Assembly (NCBI RefSeq): GCF_025961225.1
Contig: NZ_JAOQNG010000007.1
Coordinates: 632,501-696,500, forward strand
DNA from: Azospirillum canadense
GTDB lineage: Bacteria > Pseudomonadota > Alphaproteobacteria > Azospirillales > Azospirillaceae
Direction: 5' to 3'
DNA: 64,000 nt
The translations under genes and the position numbers were made by a program. Numbering within the stretch: the stretch's first letter is position 1; the number at the start of each line of letters is the position of its first letter. This document shows, piece after piece, positions 27,013 to 36,637 of this stretch. The notes under the pieces were generated by a model. That model worked only from the letters and a program-made list of their open reading frames with translations, did no database searches and was not told the origin of the DNA.

Positions 27013-28093
27013 AGATGTTGCACGGATGTCGGTGGTGCCGTAGGCAAGGTCCCTCTGGCGTCCGCGGGATCCGTTACCAATGCCCTATAAAGCCAACGCT
27101 GCTCGCCGCCACCACATTGCCCGGCCACAGCGACGCGTTCTCAACTGGGCCGAGTATGATGCCGCTCTACGCCAGCGTGGCAGCCTCACCCTCTGGGTCA
27201 CTGACGAGGCGATCGAGCAGTGGAAAGCGGCACCGCGCCGGACGCCGGGTGGACAGGCGAGCTCTTCGGATCTCGCCATCACCACCGCGCTCATGCTGCG
27301 CGCGGTGTTCCAACTGGCGCTGCGGCAGACCGAGGGGCTGATCGGCTCCATTCTCCACCTGCTCGGGCTTGAGCTGCCGGTGCCCGATCACTCCACCATC
27401 GCCCGCCGCGCCCGGACGGTGACACTGCCGTCAGCGCCGCGCTCGAGCGGCGGGCCCATTCACCTGCTGATCGACAGCACGGGGCTGAAGCTGTGCGGGC
27501 CGGGCGAATGGCTGATTGAGAAGCATGGGACCAAGAAGCGGCGCTCCTGGCGGGCGCTACACATCGGCATGGATGCGGGAAGCGGCCGGATCGTCGCCGC
27601 CACGCTGACCGAGCGCGGCGTCGATGACGCCTCGCAGGTCGGCCCCTTGCTCGATCAGGTCTCTGGGCCGGTGGCCTCGGTGACCGGGGACGGCGCGTAT
27701 GACCGGAGCGGCGTCTACGCGTCGGTCCGGGAGCGCCATCCCGAGGCCGCGGTCGTGGCGCCGCCCCGCCGCGACGCCGTGCTCAGCGACACCGGCGACA
27801 GCGTCCCGACCCAACGCGATCGTCACATCCAGATGATCGCGCAGACAGGGCGGATGGCCTGGCAGCGGAGCAGCGGTTACAACACGCGGGCCGGCGTGGA
27901 GAGCCAAATGGCGCGCTGGAAGGGCGTCCTTGGCGACGCGCTGCGCTTCCATACCGACGCAGCCCAGGCCACCGAGGTCGCCATCGGCGTCGCCGTCCTC
28001 AACCGCATACTCGACCTCGGACGCCCGAACTCCGTCCGCATCGCGTGATCACCAACGGGGCTGGGGCGACCTCTTGCCCTGCTCGCCTCGCTG
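27013..28093 (+). mobile_element. IS5-family insertion sequence, intact transposase
   Basis: A roughly 1.08-kb element. The right end carries CTCGCTGCAACAGG near 28080-28093, comparable to ends at 3233, 24840 and 30850. The left end with GTTGCA is near 27029. Boundaries are approximate to about 15 bp. It is the only IS5 copy in the window with an uninterrupted gene, and it abuts the damaged serine recombinase on its right. Confidence 0.7.
27080..28048 (+). CDS. IS5-family transposase, full length
   Basis: 322 residues, starting MPYKANAARRHHIARPQRRV. The DDE layout is complete: Asp in LLIDSTGLKLCGPGEWLIEK, Asp in VTGDGAYDRSGVYASVRERH, and the C-terminal acidic helix region AGVESQMARWKGVLGDALRF. 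It is about 85-90% similar by eye to the split copy at 3285-6041 and the same length. Its downstream neighbour is the serine recombinase remnant. Confidence 0.92.
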   Translation: MPYKANAARRHHIARPQRRVLNWAEYDAALRQRGSLTLWVTDEAIEQWKAAPRRTPGGQASSSDLAITTALMLRAVFQLALRQTEGLIGSILHLLGLELPVPDHSTIARRARTVTLPSAPRSSGGPIHLLIDSTGLKLCGPGEWLIEKHGTKKRRSWRALHIGMDAGSGRIVAATLTERGVDDASQVGPLLDQVSGPVASVTGDGAYDRSGVYASVRERHPEAAVVAPPRRDAVLSDTGDSVPTQRDRHIQMIAQTGRMAWQRSSGYNTRAGVESQMARWKGVLGDALRFHTDAAQATEVAIGVAVLNRILDLGRPNSVRIA

Positions 28094-28248
28094 CAACAGG
28101 TCAATCGGGGCGCGACGTCATCCCAGCCCTATACCGTCACCCGCAGCCCGCCAGCCAGCCCGAACTTGACGGTGCCCGACTGGCACACACCGCAACTCAC
28201 CAAGGCACGCAGCAAGTAGGTGTGCCGAGTATTGTGGCGCCGGGCTAA

Positions 28249-29457
28249 GTGGTGCATCCGCTAAAAGAGTGTAGCGTTTGGTCTGGTGGCGATCCCGAAG
28301 CGGCGGGGTGCGCGGTGCCGCCGCCGGCGGCCCCAGATGAACGGATGCTTGTGAGCGTTCCAATACTCGGTGGCGCGGTGGATGGCGTTCTCGATCTCGG
28401 CCCAACACTCGAAGCGCCGCCCCTTCAGCGCTAGGGAGCGCAACACCTTCCACCAGGGTTCGATGAGGTTCAGGTAAGCGGCGTATGTGGGCTGGAAGAC
28501 AAACTCCCAGCGCGGATGGGCCAGATTGAACAGAAGCACGTCGAGCACTTTGTGGGTGGAGATTGTCCACCACGGCGTAGACGCGCTCGGCGGCCGGTGC
28601 GATCCAGCCCTCGACTTGGCTGAGGAAGTCGATCCAGTTCGTCGTGGTCCGGCCCTCGTAGGTCGCGGTGAAGGCGTCTCCCGTGGCCGGCTGGAACGCG
28701 CCGAAGACGTAGCCGGCGACATCGCGCCGGCCGTAATCGATCTCCTGTCGAGCCCGCTCGGCTTTCGGTCCGGCCGGCTTGACCAACCGCTGGCCGGGAT
28801 AGCTTTTGCTCGCCTGCGGGCCCATCTCGTCTAGGCAGAGGACGACGCTGCCGGCTGGTGGCGCCGTATAGAGGGTCTCGATCGCCCCCTTTTTTTAGCG
28901 AAGTCGGGAGCGACGCGTTCACCGAACCACGTCTCCTCGTGGCGCCACTTGAGCCCTTCGTCGAGCAGGATCTCGCTGATCCGGCTGCGGCGCATGCCGA
29001 TGCCGTGCTCACTCAGGTACGCGACCAGGCGATCCAGCGTCCAGCAGGCGAAGGGCAGTTCCAGCTCCGCCGGACGGCTCAGAGCGAGACGGATCACCGT
29101 GCTGCGCTCCTGCGCCGAGTAGGTCGGCGGCCGCCCGGAGCGCATGTCCTCCTGCAAGCCCGGCAGCCCGCGCTCATTGAAGCGTTTGAGCCAGAAGCGA
29201 ACGGTATGGCCACACAGTTCCATCCTCGTCGCGATCTGGGGCGCCGACAGCCCCTCCAGAGCGTGCACGACGATCTGGGCCCGCCGCACCAAGCCGGCCC
29301 CGCGGGTGCGCGAACGCGCCAGTTGCAGGAGGCTGTTCTGCTCCTCATCGCTCACGCTGCGCACGCGGATGGTCATGGCCCGGCTCCTCGGCTGGGGACT
29401 CGATCCGTCAACAAGTCGCAGCCACAGGAGTTTCTATCAACTTGCCGGATGCACCAC
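28249..29457 (-). mobile_element. IS630-family insertion sequence
   Basis: A 1,209-bp element with terminal inverted repeats GTGGTGCATCCG at 28249-28260 and its complement at 29446-29457. It is flanked by TAA on both sides (28246-28248, 29458-29460), consistent with the TA target duplication known for this family. It interrupts a serine recombinase gene; the insertion point is proven by in-frame restoration when the element is removed. Confidence 0.9.
28261..29376 (-). pseudogene. IS630-family transposase in three frames
   Basis: ORF part A (29376 to about 28895) reads MTIRVRSVSDEEQNSLLQLA with a helix-turn-helix (LEGLSAPQIATRMELCGHTV). At a run of seven A in the coding strand (28890-28896) the reading must shift -1 to continue IETLYTAPPAGSVVLCLDEM, VAGYVFGAFQPATGDAFTAT, AVVDNL. 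Near 28555-28565 it shifts again to STHKVLDVLLFNLAHPRWEF and PTYAAYLNLIEPWWKVLRSL, ending at 28261. All DDE segments (CLDEMG, VVDNLSTH, LNLIEPWWK) are still recognisable. The first shift could be programmed slippage; the second cannot be, so this copy is probably dead. Confidence 0.88.
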
Positions 29458-30250
29458 TAAGGCTTGGTTCTGCGCAAGTTTGGTGCGCGCTTGCTCGAAC
29501 TGCTCGGCGCTGACCAGCGCCGGAATGGTCGCCACCGGCAGCCACTGCTCCGCTGGAACCGGGGTCGCCGTGTCCGTGGGGTGGCCGATGGGATGGGTGG
29601 CCGACCGGCGGATGCGGGGCGGACGCCTGCACCACCGCCCGGCGAAGACTTGGCCGGTGTAGCTTGGGTTGGTCAGAATGCCGCGCAACGTCGTCGGCGA
29701 CCACAGCGGCCGGCCGGTCGGCGAGGCGATGCCCAAGGCGCGCAGATACTGGGCCAAGCTGAACAGGCTGGCATGGTCCTCGATGAAGCGGGCGAACAGC
29801 TCTCGGACCACGGCGGCCTCCGCCGGCTCGATCGTGACGCCGGCTGGATCGCGCGGCCGGTCAGGGTCCAGACGGTAGCCGTAAGGGGCTCGGGTCCAGG
29901 GCAGCAGGCATCCGGCGCGCAGCTTCATTTGACGCCCCAGTCGCATGCGTTCGGCGATCAAGGTGCGCTCGTATTCCGCCACGGCGCCCCGGATCTGCAA
30001 CAGGAGCTGATCCTGTGGGTCGCGTCCCATCGGCCGGTCCAGAAACGCGACCTGACAGCCGTGGCGCTCCAGTTCTTTCAGCAGGACCATCAACTGCACG
30101 TAATTGCGGGCCAGACGATCGGGATCGGTGACCAGCACGCGACTGACCTCGCCGGCCCGCACCGCATCGCGCAGCCGGTCCAGGCCCGGCCGGTTGAGCG
30201 TCGCCCCGCTGTATCCGTCATCCCGGAAGATGGCGTCGCTGGCGAGGGTT

Positions 30251-30522
30251 TCACCGTGCGCCTGGACATGGGCGCGCAGCCGGTCGAGTTGCTGCTCGAT
30301 GGTTTGGGCTTGGGCCTGTCGCGAGGTCGAAACCCGCACGTAAATCGCCGTCATCATGGTTCCCCTCCTGTATCGGTGGGGAGGTGAGGCTCGCCTTCGC
30401 CTGATCCCGCTGGCGGTCGGACGGGCTCGTGCCCAGGATGAGCATGTACGCCCGATCCCACCGCCGGGCTCCATCCGTCGCCGGCTGCATGTCGCGGCGA
30501 ACCCGCCAGTGGCGCTTCATCG
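30251..30522 (-). CDS. Possible small ORF overlapping the serine recombinase start
   Basis: A 90-codon frame starting MKRHWRVRRDMQPATDGARR with GGGGAGGGG immediately upstream, a better ribosome site than most in the region. Its last 35 codons overlap the recombinase gene in another frame and may not be genuine. The other serine recombinase in the window (58308) is also preceded by a small overlapping ORF, suggesting coupled expression. Function unknown. Confidence 0.35.
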
Positions 30523-30659
30523 GCCCCTCCCCGATCTCCGTCCAGATCGGGAACCGTGCCCGCCCGCTCCTGAGTGCGACCCCGCAGGCGCAGAGCAAGC
30601 CGCCACCAGCTCAGGACAAGCCGCCCTGAGCGCGACAGGCAGATTTTGTCATTTGTGAT

Positions 30660-30818
30660 CAGCCCATTGAGGCGTTCTTCAGCCGGTGGAAACGCGTCCT
30701 CGGCAACGGCTTGCGATTTCGCACCGAGGATCGCCGTCACGCCGAGATCGCCATTGCGGTTCGGGTTCTGAACCGCATGCTCGACTTCGGACGCCCGGAT
30801 TCCGTCCGCGTCGCATAA
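30660..30818 (+). pseudogene. IS5-family transposase, C-terminal fragment
   Basis: About 50 codons: PIEAFFSRWKRVLGNGLRFR, TEDRRHAEIAIAVRVLNRML then DFGRPDSVRVA and stop. The nearest relative in the window is the fragment at 24955-25550. An IS5 end (CACCTCGCTGCAACAAAGTC) follows at about 30853-30872. The 5' part is absent; the break is at about 30663. Confidence 0.82.
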
Positions 30819-30908
30819 TCAGAACGCGGGGAGGGGTTTCGACGACCGAATTCACCTCGCTGCAACAAAGTCGCCTGACGGCCGAAAGCCGGTTTCAGCG
30901 GCCGGCCA

Positions 30909-32564
30909 TCATGGGCCAGCCATCAAGGAGCGATACGCCAACTGGTCCGCGTGCATGCGGTGAAAGACCGCGTATTTGGCGTCGTGGAAGGCACGCTCGG
31001 CTCCGCCCGCGGGCTCGATGGCCCGGCCAGCCCGTGTCATGGCGCCCATGGCTTCGGTCACGGAGCCGTAGGCGCCTCCGGCCACCGCGCCGAGGATGGC
31101 GGAGCCGAGCAGCACCGCCTCCGGCTCCTCCGGCAGGACGACGCGGCAGCCGGTGGCGTCGGCGTGTTCCCGCAGGAAGACCGGGTTCTTGGTTCCGCCG
31201 CCGCAGACCAGCACCGTGTCGATGGCGTAACCTTTGACGTTCAGCGTCTCCACGATGTGGCGCGTGCCGTAGGCGACAGCCTGGATGGTCGCCAGATACA
31301 GAAGCGCCAGATCGTCCAGCCCGTCGGACAGCCGCAGGCCCGACACCATGCCGCGCAACGTCGCGTCGGCGCGAGGGGACCGGTTGCCGTGGAAGTCCGG
31401 CAAGACGTGCAGGTCCCGCGTCAGCGCCGCAGGAAACGCTGTCACCGCAGCCAGCGCATCGAGCCGCTCGTTCAGCAGGTCGTACACCGTCCGGCCCGTG
31501 CGTGCGGCCTCCGCTTCGGCCTCCGCGCCGCGGGCGTGGCTGCGGATGATGTGGTCGATCAGCGCGCCGGTCGCCGACTGCCCGCCCTCGTTCAGCCACA
31601 GCCCCGGCACCATCGCGGCGAAGTACGGGCCCCAGACTCCCGGCACGAATCGTGGCTCCGCCGACACGGCCATGTGGCAGCTGGACGTGCCGCCGATCAG
31701 GGCGAGCCGGCGGCCGAAGTCTATGGGACCATCGGCCATTGGGCCATACGCCAGCGCCGCCCCGATCACCCCCACCCCGCCCGCGTGCGCGTCGATGATG
31801 GATGTGCCGACCGGCGTGCCCGGCGGCAGCCCGAACTCCGCCGCGGCCCGCGCCGACAGCCCTTGCCCGACCGGGCTGGCGATCGGCCGCACCGCCGTAC
31901 CGATGCGCGCGAACCCCTCCTCCACCAGGTCGCCGAGGCCGACCTTGCGGAAATAGTCTTCGTCCCAGCGTCCCTCATGCCCCAGGTAGGTCCATTTGCA
32001 GACGGTCGAGCACAGGGACCGCGACGCATCGCCCGTCGCCCGCCAGGTCAGGAAGTCCGGCAGGTCGAAGAAATGCGCGGCGCGGCGCCAAGCGTCCGGC
32101 CGGTTTTCCTTCAGCCACAGCAGCTTGGGGGTTTCCATCTCCGGCGAGATGCGCCCGCCGACGTAGCTTAGCACCGGGTGCCCGGTGGCGTTGACGCGGT
32201 CGGCCTGTGGGATGGCCCGGTGGTCCATCCAGACGATCACGTTCTGCGCGTCGTCTCCCGTCGGGCTGACGGACACCGGCTTTCCATCGGCGTCCAGCGC
32301 GACCAGCGAGCAGGTGGCGTCGAACCCGATCCCGACCACCTGCAACCCCGGCCCGGCGGCGGCCAGCGCCGCCCGCACCGCCTGCACCACCGCGTTCCAG
32401 ATGTCGTCGGAGGACTGCTCGGCGAAGTCCGGCTCCGGGTGCCACAGGCGGATCTCCCGACTGGTACTGCCGAGCCGCCGCCCCACCAGATCGAACACCC
32501 CGGCCCGCGCGCTGCCCGTGCCGACATCGATGCCGAGAACCACCCCGCGAACCGCCTGGGTCAT
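30909..32564 (-). CDS. FGGY-family carbohydrate kinase (pentulose kinase type)
   Basis: A 551-residue sugar kinase. The N-terminal phosphate-binding segment is [40 protein letters not shown] and [20 protein letters not shown] follow as in ribulokinase-like FGGY proteins; the C-terminal ATP loop is [20 protein letters not shown]. It would phosphorylate a keto-pentose or related polyol in the cytosol. It is the last gene of the deoxysugar-type operon, 12 bp after the ribokinase gene. D-ribulokinase is the closest guess; the true substrate is unknown. Confidence 0.88.
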   Translation of the reverse strand: MTQAVRGVVLGIDVGTGSARAGVFDLVGRRLGSTSREIRLWHPEPDFAEQSSDDIWNAVVQAVRAALAAAGPGLQVVGIGFDATCSLVALDADGKPVSVSPTGDDAQNVIVWMDHRAIPQADRVNATGHPVLSYVGGRISPEMETPKLLWLKENRPDAWRRAAHFFDLPDFLTWRATGDASRSLCSTVCKWTYLGHEGRWDEDYFRKVGLGDLVEEGFARIGTAVRPIASPVGQGLSARAAAEFGLPPGTPVGTSIIDAHAGGVGVIGAALAYGPMADGPIDFGRRLALIGGTSSCHMAVSAEPRFVPGVWGPYFAAMVPGLWLNEGGQSATGALIDHIIRSHARGAEAEAEAARTGRTVYDLLNERLDALAAVTAFPAALTRDLHVLPDFHGNRSPRADATLRGMVSGLRLSDGLDDLALLYLATIQAVAYGTRHIVETLNVKGYAIDTVLVCGGGTKNPVFLREHADATGCRVVLPEEPEAVLLGSAILGAVAGGAYGSVTEAMGAMTRAGRAIEPAGGAERAFHDAKYAVFHRMHADQLAYRSLMAGP

Positions 32565-32576
32565 GGTCGAAATCCC

Positions 32577-33515
32577 TTATTGCGCCGCCCCATCCACCGC
32601 CTTGCAAAACGCCTCAAACTCCTTCGCGGTCGCGTAGGACTTCTGCGTGCCGGGGCGGGTGATGCTGTCGGCGGCATAGCGCACGGCCTTGTTCAGCGCG
32701 AGCGTCAGATTGCGCGTCTCCGTGTAGAAGTGGGCGAAGCTGCCGATGAAGGCGTCGCCGGCGCCGGTGGTGTCCACCGGGGTCACCCGCACCGGGTTGA
32801 TGCGCGTCGCACCCTCCGCAGTGACCAGCAGGGCGCCACGGCCTCCCATGGTGACGATCACCGTGCGCAGGCCCTTGGCGAGCAGGGAGCGGGCGGCGGC
32901 CTCGACCGCCGCGTCCGTGTCCACCGGCATGCCGGAGAGTATGGCCAGCTCCGTCTCGTTGGGGACGAGGAAGGTCACCTTGCGGATGCGCTCCACGTCC
33001 AGCTCGGCGCAGGCCGGGGCCGGGTTCAGCAGGGTCTCGACGCCGTGCTCCGCGCCGAAGGCGATGGTGTGGTAGACCGTCTCCAGCGGCACTTCCAGCT
33101 GCAGGGTGATGAGGGAGCAGCGCTTCAGGTCATCCGCCGCGCGGTCCACGTCGGCGGGGCTCAGCGCCGCGTTGGCGCCCTTGATGATCAGGATGCTGTT
33201 CTCGCCCGACGGCTCGACGAAAATCGGGGCGACGCCGCTGGAGGTGCCGGGCACCCGCTCCACATGCCGCGTGTCGATGCTATGGTCCTGGAAATTGCGG
33301 ATGGTCGTATCGGCGAAGGGGTCGTCGCCGACCTTCGTCACCATCAGCACCTCCGCCCCGAGCTTTGCTGCGGCGATGGCCTGATTGGCGCCCTTGCCGC
33401 CGCAGCCCATCTCAAACCGGGGGGCCTCCACCGTCTCCCCGCGTTCGGGCATGCGGGCCACATAGGTGATCAGGTCCACCATGTTGCTGCCGACAACGGC
33501 GATGCGCTTGGACAT
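32577..33515 (-). CDS. Ribokinase-family sugar kinase (PfkB)
   Basis: A 312-residue PfkB kinase. GGKGANQAIAA (residues 39-49) is the first family signature and VDTTGAGDAFIGSFAHFYTE the second, with the catalytic Asp in GAGD. The start at 33513-33515 has AAGGAG 7 bases upstream; the frame continues upstream without coding character. In an operon with DeoC it may act as a deoxyribokinase producing 2-deoxyribose-5-phosphate, the aldolase substrate. A ribokinase role is equally possible from sequence alone. Confidence 0.9.
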   Translation of the reverse strand: MSKRIAVVGSNMVDLITYVARMPERGETVEAPRFEMGCGGKGANQAIAAAKLGAEVLMVTKVGDDPFADTTIRNFQDHSIDTRHVERVPGTSSGVAPIFVEPSGENSILIIKGANAALSPADVDRAADDLKRCSLITLQLEVPLETVYHTIAFGAEHGVETLLNPAPACAELDVERIRKVTFLVPNETELAILSGMPVDTDAAVEAAARSLLAKGLRTVIVTMGGRGALLVTAEGATRINPVRVTPVDTTGAGDAFIGSFAHFYTETRNLTLALNKAVRYAADSITRPGTQKSYATAKEFEAFCKAVDGAAQ

Positions 33516-33538
33516 GACAGGCTCCTTTTCGGTCGGCA

Positions 33539-34615
33539 TCACAGGCTTTGGATCAGGGCGGCGGTGCGCTCCGCCTCCTCCGCGGTCAGGTAGCCGAGCC
33601 GCACGGTGAAGTCCGCCCGGCCGCCCGGCGGTAGGGAGCGGACGTTGCCCTTGCGCATTTCGGCCAGGTAGCCCTCCGGTTCGCAGGTCGCGGGCAGCGC
33701 GAAGGCCGCGACCTTCTGGTCGGCGTTGCACAGCACCCAGCGCACCGTGTGCGGGAACACGGCCGGGTCGTAGGCGATGGCGAAGCCGTCGCCCTCCCGC
33801 CGGCGCATCATCATCCGGGTCAGCCCGTCGGGTCCGGTCTTCAGTCCGCGGATGTAGAAGACCTGCTCCGGGTTGTAGCGCCGGGGTTCGTCCAGCACCT
33901 CCATGGCCGCGGGGTTGCGCTCCAGCTCGGCCAGAAGGGCGGTGTAGTCCGGCGTCGGGCGGACGTGGCCCGGCACCGCCGTGCGCACCACCGTCGCCTC
34001 CGGCGTATAGGGAGCGGGCTGAACGATGCGGGCGCCCTCCGCGAAGGCAAAGTTGACGTGGCACATGTACATCAGGTCCATCGGGTCGCCGGCCAGGTTC
34101 TCTACCGACAGGGCGATGTCGAACAGCGTCCGCTCCGGCCGCAGCGTCACCGATGGCCGCGCCATGTAATGCGCGCCGAAGCCCATGACGTATTCCCGGT
34201 GCCCGGTGAGGCGCAGGAAGGGGCCGTCAGTGTCCTCCCCCACCTTCAGCGCGGCGCCGTCCATGGGGGCACAAGGCATTTCCCCATGCAGCGGGTGCGT
34301 GTCCTGCGGCGAGGGGCAGCCGTTGGCGAGCAGGCCACTGTGGAAGGCGAAGCAGCCGTAGGTGCCGACGATCACGTCGGCCGGACGCGGCTGGTTGAAC
34401 ATGTTCGCCATGGTCAGATCCACCCCGTCGAAGACGGCGTCCCAGACCATCTGCCCCATGTAGGGCAGCAGCACGAGGTGCCCGCGCCCGTTGGCGATGC
34501 GCACCGCCTCGATCCCGCTGTCGTAGCGGAACAGGCTGGCGCTCATGCCGGCGTGGGACAGGATCTCTCGCTCCCGGTCGGTGAAGAAGCCCTTCTGGAG
34601 TGTGACGCGCGCCAT
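33539..34615 (-). CDS. DUF4432 aldose-epimerase-like protein
   Basis: A 358-residue protein of the galactose-mutarotase-like superfamily: GMSASLFRYDSGIEAVRIAN, GHLVLLPYMGQMVWDAVFDG, HPLHGEMPCAPMD (with the family His), DLMYMCHVNFAFAEGARIVQ. The start at 34613-34615 was chosen because the upstream open frame runs through the permease gene in another frame. It probably interconverts anomers of the imported sugar. It lies between the permease and kinase genes with gaps of 17 and 23 bp. Confidence 0.8.
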   Translation of the reverse strand: MARVTLQKGFFTDREREILSHAGMSASLFRYDSGIEAVRIANGRGHLVLLPYMGQMVWDAVFDGVDLTMANMFNQPRPADVIVGTYGCFAFHSGLLANGCPSPQDTHPLHGEMPCAPMDGAALKVGEDTDGPFLRLTGHREYVMGFGAHYMARPSVTLRPERTLFDIALSVENLAGDPMDLMYMCHVNFAFAEGARIVQPAPYTPEATVVRTAVPGHVRPTPDYTALLAELERNPAAMEVLDEPRRYNPEQVFYIRGLKTGPDGLTRMMMRRREGDGFAIAYDPAVFPHTVRWVLCNADQKVAAFALPATCEPEGYLAEMRKGNVRSLPPGGRADFTVRLGYLTAEEAERTAALIQSL

Positions 34616-34632
34616 GGCTTTCTCCCCCGTCC

Positions 34633-35625
34633 TCACTTGCGGTTCAGGTAGGTGTTGATCGCGATCACCAGCAGCAGGAAGGCACCCCAGATGAAGTCGA
34701 TCAGGTGGATGCTGAAGCGCATGATCTGGAAGCCGCTGGACAGCAGCATCAACGCCAGAACGGCGATGCTGACGCCCAGCACCGTGCCGCGCCCGCCCGC
34801 CGGGTTGGTGCCGCCCAGCACGGCGATCAGCACCGCCTGCAGCAGGTAGGAGGTGCCGTAGTCCGCCTTCGCCGCGTTGGTGCGCCCCGACAGGATGATG
34901 CCGGCCAGGCTGCCCAGCACGCCCGTCGCCACATAGGAGAAGAAAATCATCCGCGTCGTGCGCAGCCCGGCGAAGACCGCCGCCTTCGGGTTCGTGCCGA
35001 TCAGCATCAGGTTGATGCCGAACACCGTGCGCGACAGCAGGAAGGCGATCAGCCCCGCCACCACCAGGAAGATCAGGAACGGCACGGCCAGCCTGAACAG
35101 CGCCCCGTTGCCGATGAAGGCCCAACTCTTGGGAAAGCCGGCGATGGCCGGCCCGCCGGTGATGACGAGCGCTAGACCGGTGAAGAGCTGCCCCGTGCCC
35201 ATGGTCGCCAGGATCGGGGTGATCTTCAGCCGCGCGATCAGCAGCCCGTTCAGCGCCCCCGCCACCAGCCCGGTGCCGAGCGCGATGGCGACACCGACCA
35301 GCACCTGCGGAATCGCCGGGTCCGCGGACAGCTGCTGGCGCGTCAGCACGGCGTGGAAGAAGCTGCCCGCCAGGATGCCCGACAGGTTGGCGATGCCCAC
35401 CACCGACAGATCGATGCCGCCCGTCAGCATGGCGATCATCATGGCGATGGACAGCAGCCCCAGTTCCGGGAAGATGTAGGTAATGGATTCGAAGTTGTAG
35501 AAGCGCAGGAACTTGTCGGGGTTCAGCGCGCTCATCGCCACGAAGATCAGGATGGTGATGAGGATCAGCTGCGCGATGTTGTTCTCGCGGTTGATCAGCG
35601 CGCGGGTGTCGAGGGCGGGTTTCAT
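34633..35625 (-). CDS. Sugar ABC transporter permease (RbsC/LsrD type)
   Basis: A 330-residue polytopic permease with 8-10 hydrophobic segments. The family motifs LTGGIDLSVVGIANLSGILA and VLGGTNPAGGRGTVLGVSIA are present. The start is set at 35623-35625 (MKPALDTRALINRENN). It pairs with the neighbouring permease to give a heterodimeric pore, as in Lsr and rhamnose systems. Confidence 0.9.
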   Translation of the reverse strand: MKPALDTRALINRENNIAQLILITILIFVAMSALNPDKFLRFYNFESITYIFPELGLLSIAMMIAMLTGGIDLSVVGIANLSGILAGSFFHAVLTRQQLSADPAIPQVLVGVAIALGTGLVAGALNGLLIARLKITPILATMGTGQLFTGLALVITGGPAIAGFPKSWAFIGNGALFRLAVPFLIFLVVAGLIAFLLSRTVFGINLMLIGTNPKAAVFAGLRTTRMIFFSYVATGVLGSLAGIILSGRTNAAKADYGTSYLLQAVLIAVLGGTNPAGGRGTVLGVSIAVLALMLLSSGFQIMRFSIHLIDFIWGAFLLLVIAINTYLNRK

Positions 35626-35645
35626 CCTTGTGGTCTCCACGGCGC

Positions 35646-36623
35646 TCAGGCCCGGCGCTTGCGGTCGCGCCACACGGTGGCGGCGGTGGCGACGATGACG
35701 ATCACGCCGACGACGACGCGCTGCCAGGTCGTGTCCACCTTCATGATGATCAGGCTGTTCTTCACCATCACCAGCATGAAGACGCCGAGGATGGTGCCCA
35801 GCACGCTGCCCCGCCCGCCGAAGATGCTGGCCCCACCGAGCACCACGGCGGCGATCACGTCCAGCTCCAGCCCCACGAAGTCGCGCGGGTTGGCCAGCCA
35901 GATCATGGAGCTGTGCAGCAACCCGGCGAAGCCGGCCAGAGCCCCGGCGGTGCAGTAGACGACCAGCATCGTGGTGCGCAGGTTGAAGCCGACGCGCCGC
36001 GCCGCCTCCGCGTCGCCGCCGACGGCGTAGATGCTGCGGCCGATTATGGTGTAGCGCAACAGCAGGTGGATCAGCAGCGCGACCGCGCCATAGACCAGCA
36101 CCATCGCCGTCAGCCCGTACTGCGAGCCGTCCGGCTGGGTCATGGTGACCAGGTCGGTCTTGGCGAAGTCGATCAGGGCCGGCGGCATCATGTTGATGTT
36201 GATCATGCTGGTCCCGACCACGCCCAGCAGGAAGCCGCGCACCATCGACCCGGTGCCCAGCGTGACGATCAGCGGGATCATTTTGAAGCGGTGGACGAAC
36301 AGCGCGTTGATCGCGCCGAAGGCCAGCCCGATCAGCGTCGCCAAGACGAAGGGCCCGACCACCCCCTGGTAGCCGGTCGCCAGCATCGCCTTGATCGTCA
36401 GGTAAAGCGCCGCAGCGGCGAAGGCCGGGAAAGACACGTCGATGCCGCCGGACAGCAGCACCAGCAGCACGCCCAGCGCCATGATGCCGATGACGACGTT
36501 GCTCTTCACCAGCCCGAACAGGTTGTCCAGGTTCCAGAAGGCCGGGTTAATCAGGCCGATCACCACCATCGCGGTCAGCAGGATCAGCGCGATGACGGCC
36601 TCGGACCGTTGCAGGATCGCCAT
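35646..36623 (-). CDS. Sugar ABC transporter permease (RbsC/LsrC type)
   Basis: A 325-residue polytopic permease starting MAILQRSEAVIALILLTAMV. Motifs: LLSGGIDVSFPAFAAAALYL, TLGTGSMVRGFLLGVVG and VVLGGASIFGGRGSVLGTIL. The start follows the ATPase stop after 14 bp; the long open frame further upstream is antisense-like noise over the ATPase gene. It belongs to the same transporter as its neighbours. Confidence 0.9.
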   Translation of the reverse strand: MAILQRSEAVIALILLTAMVVIGLINPAFWNLDNLFGLVKSNVVIGIMALGVLLVLLSGGIDVSFPAFAAAALYLTIKAMLATGYQGVVGPFVLATLIGLAFGAINALFVHRFKMIPLIVTLGTGSMVRGFLLGVVGTSMININMMPPALIDFAKTDLVTMTQPDGSQYGLTAMVLVYGAVALLIHLLLRYTIIGRSIYAVGGDAEAARRVGFNLRTTMLVVYCTAGALAGFAGLLHSSMIWLANPRDFVGLELDVIAAVVLGGASIFGGRGSVLGTILGVFMLVMVKNSLIIMKVDTTWQRVVVGVIVIVATAATVWRDRKRRA

Positions 36624-36637
36624 GGCGGCCCCCTCCC

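Larger units (their letters stand above)
28129..30357 (-). pseudogene. Serine recombinase gene split by IS630
   Basis: The N-terminal 300 codons are at 29458-30357 and start MMTAIYVRVSTSRQAQAQTI, with the catalytic Ser in YVRVS, DDGYSGATLNRPGLDRL, and the recombinase domain APYGYRLDPDRPRDPAGVTI. A strong site AGGAGGGG precedes the start. The C-terminal part at 28129-28245 reads ARRHNTRHTYLLRALVSCGV. Removing the IS630 and one TAA rejoins AQNQALARRHNTRHTYLLRA in frame. After CGVCQSGT the zinc-ribbon domain is not followed as usual and a stop comes at 28129, so the 3' end is probably lost too. Confidence 0.88.

Noticed and set aside
32577-34064. Long start for the ribokinase gene (495 codons)
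   Set aside because: Codons upstream of 33515 overlap the DUF4432 gene in another frame and have no family similarity; 33515 has AAGGAG and starts the PfkB domain.
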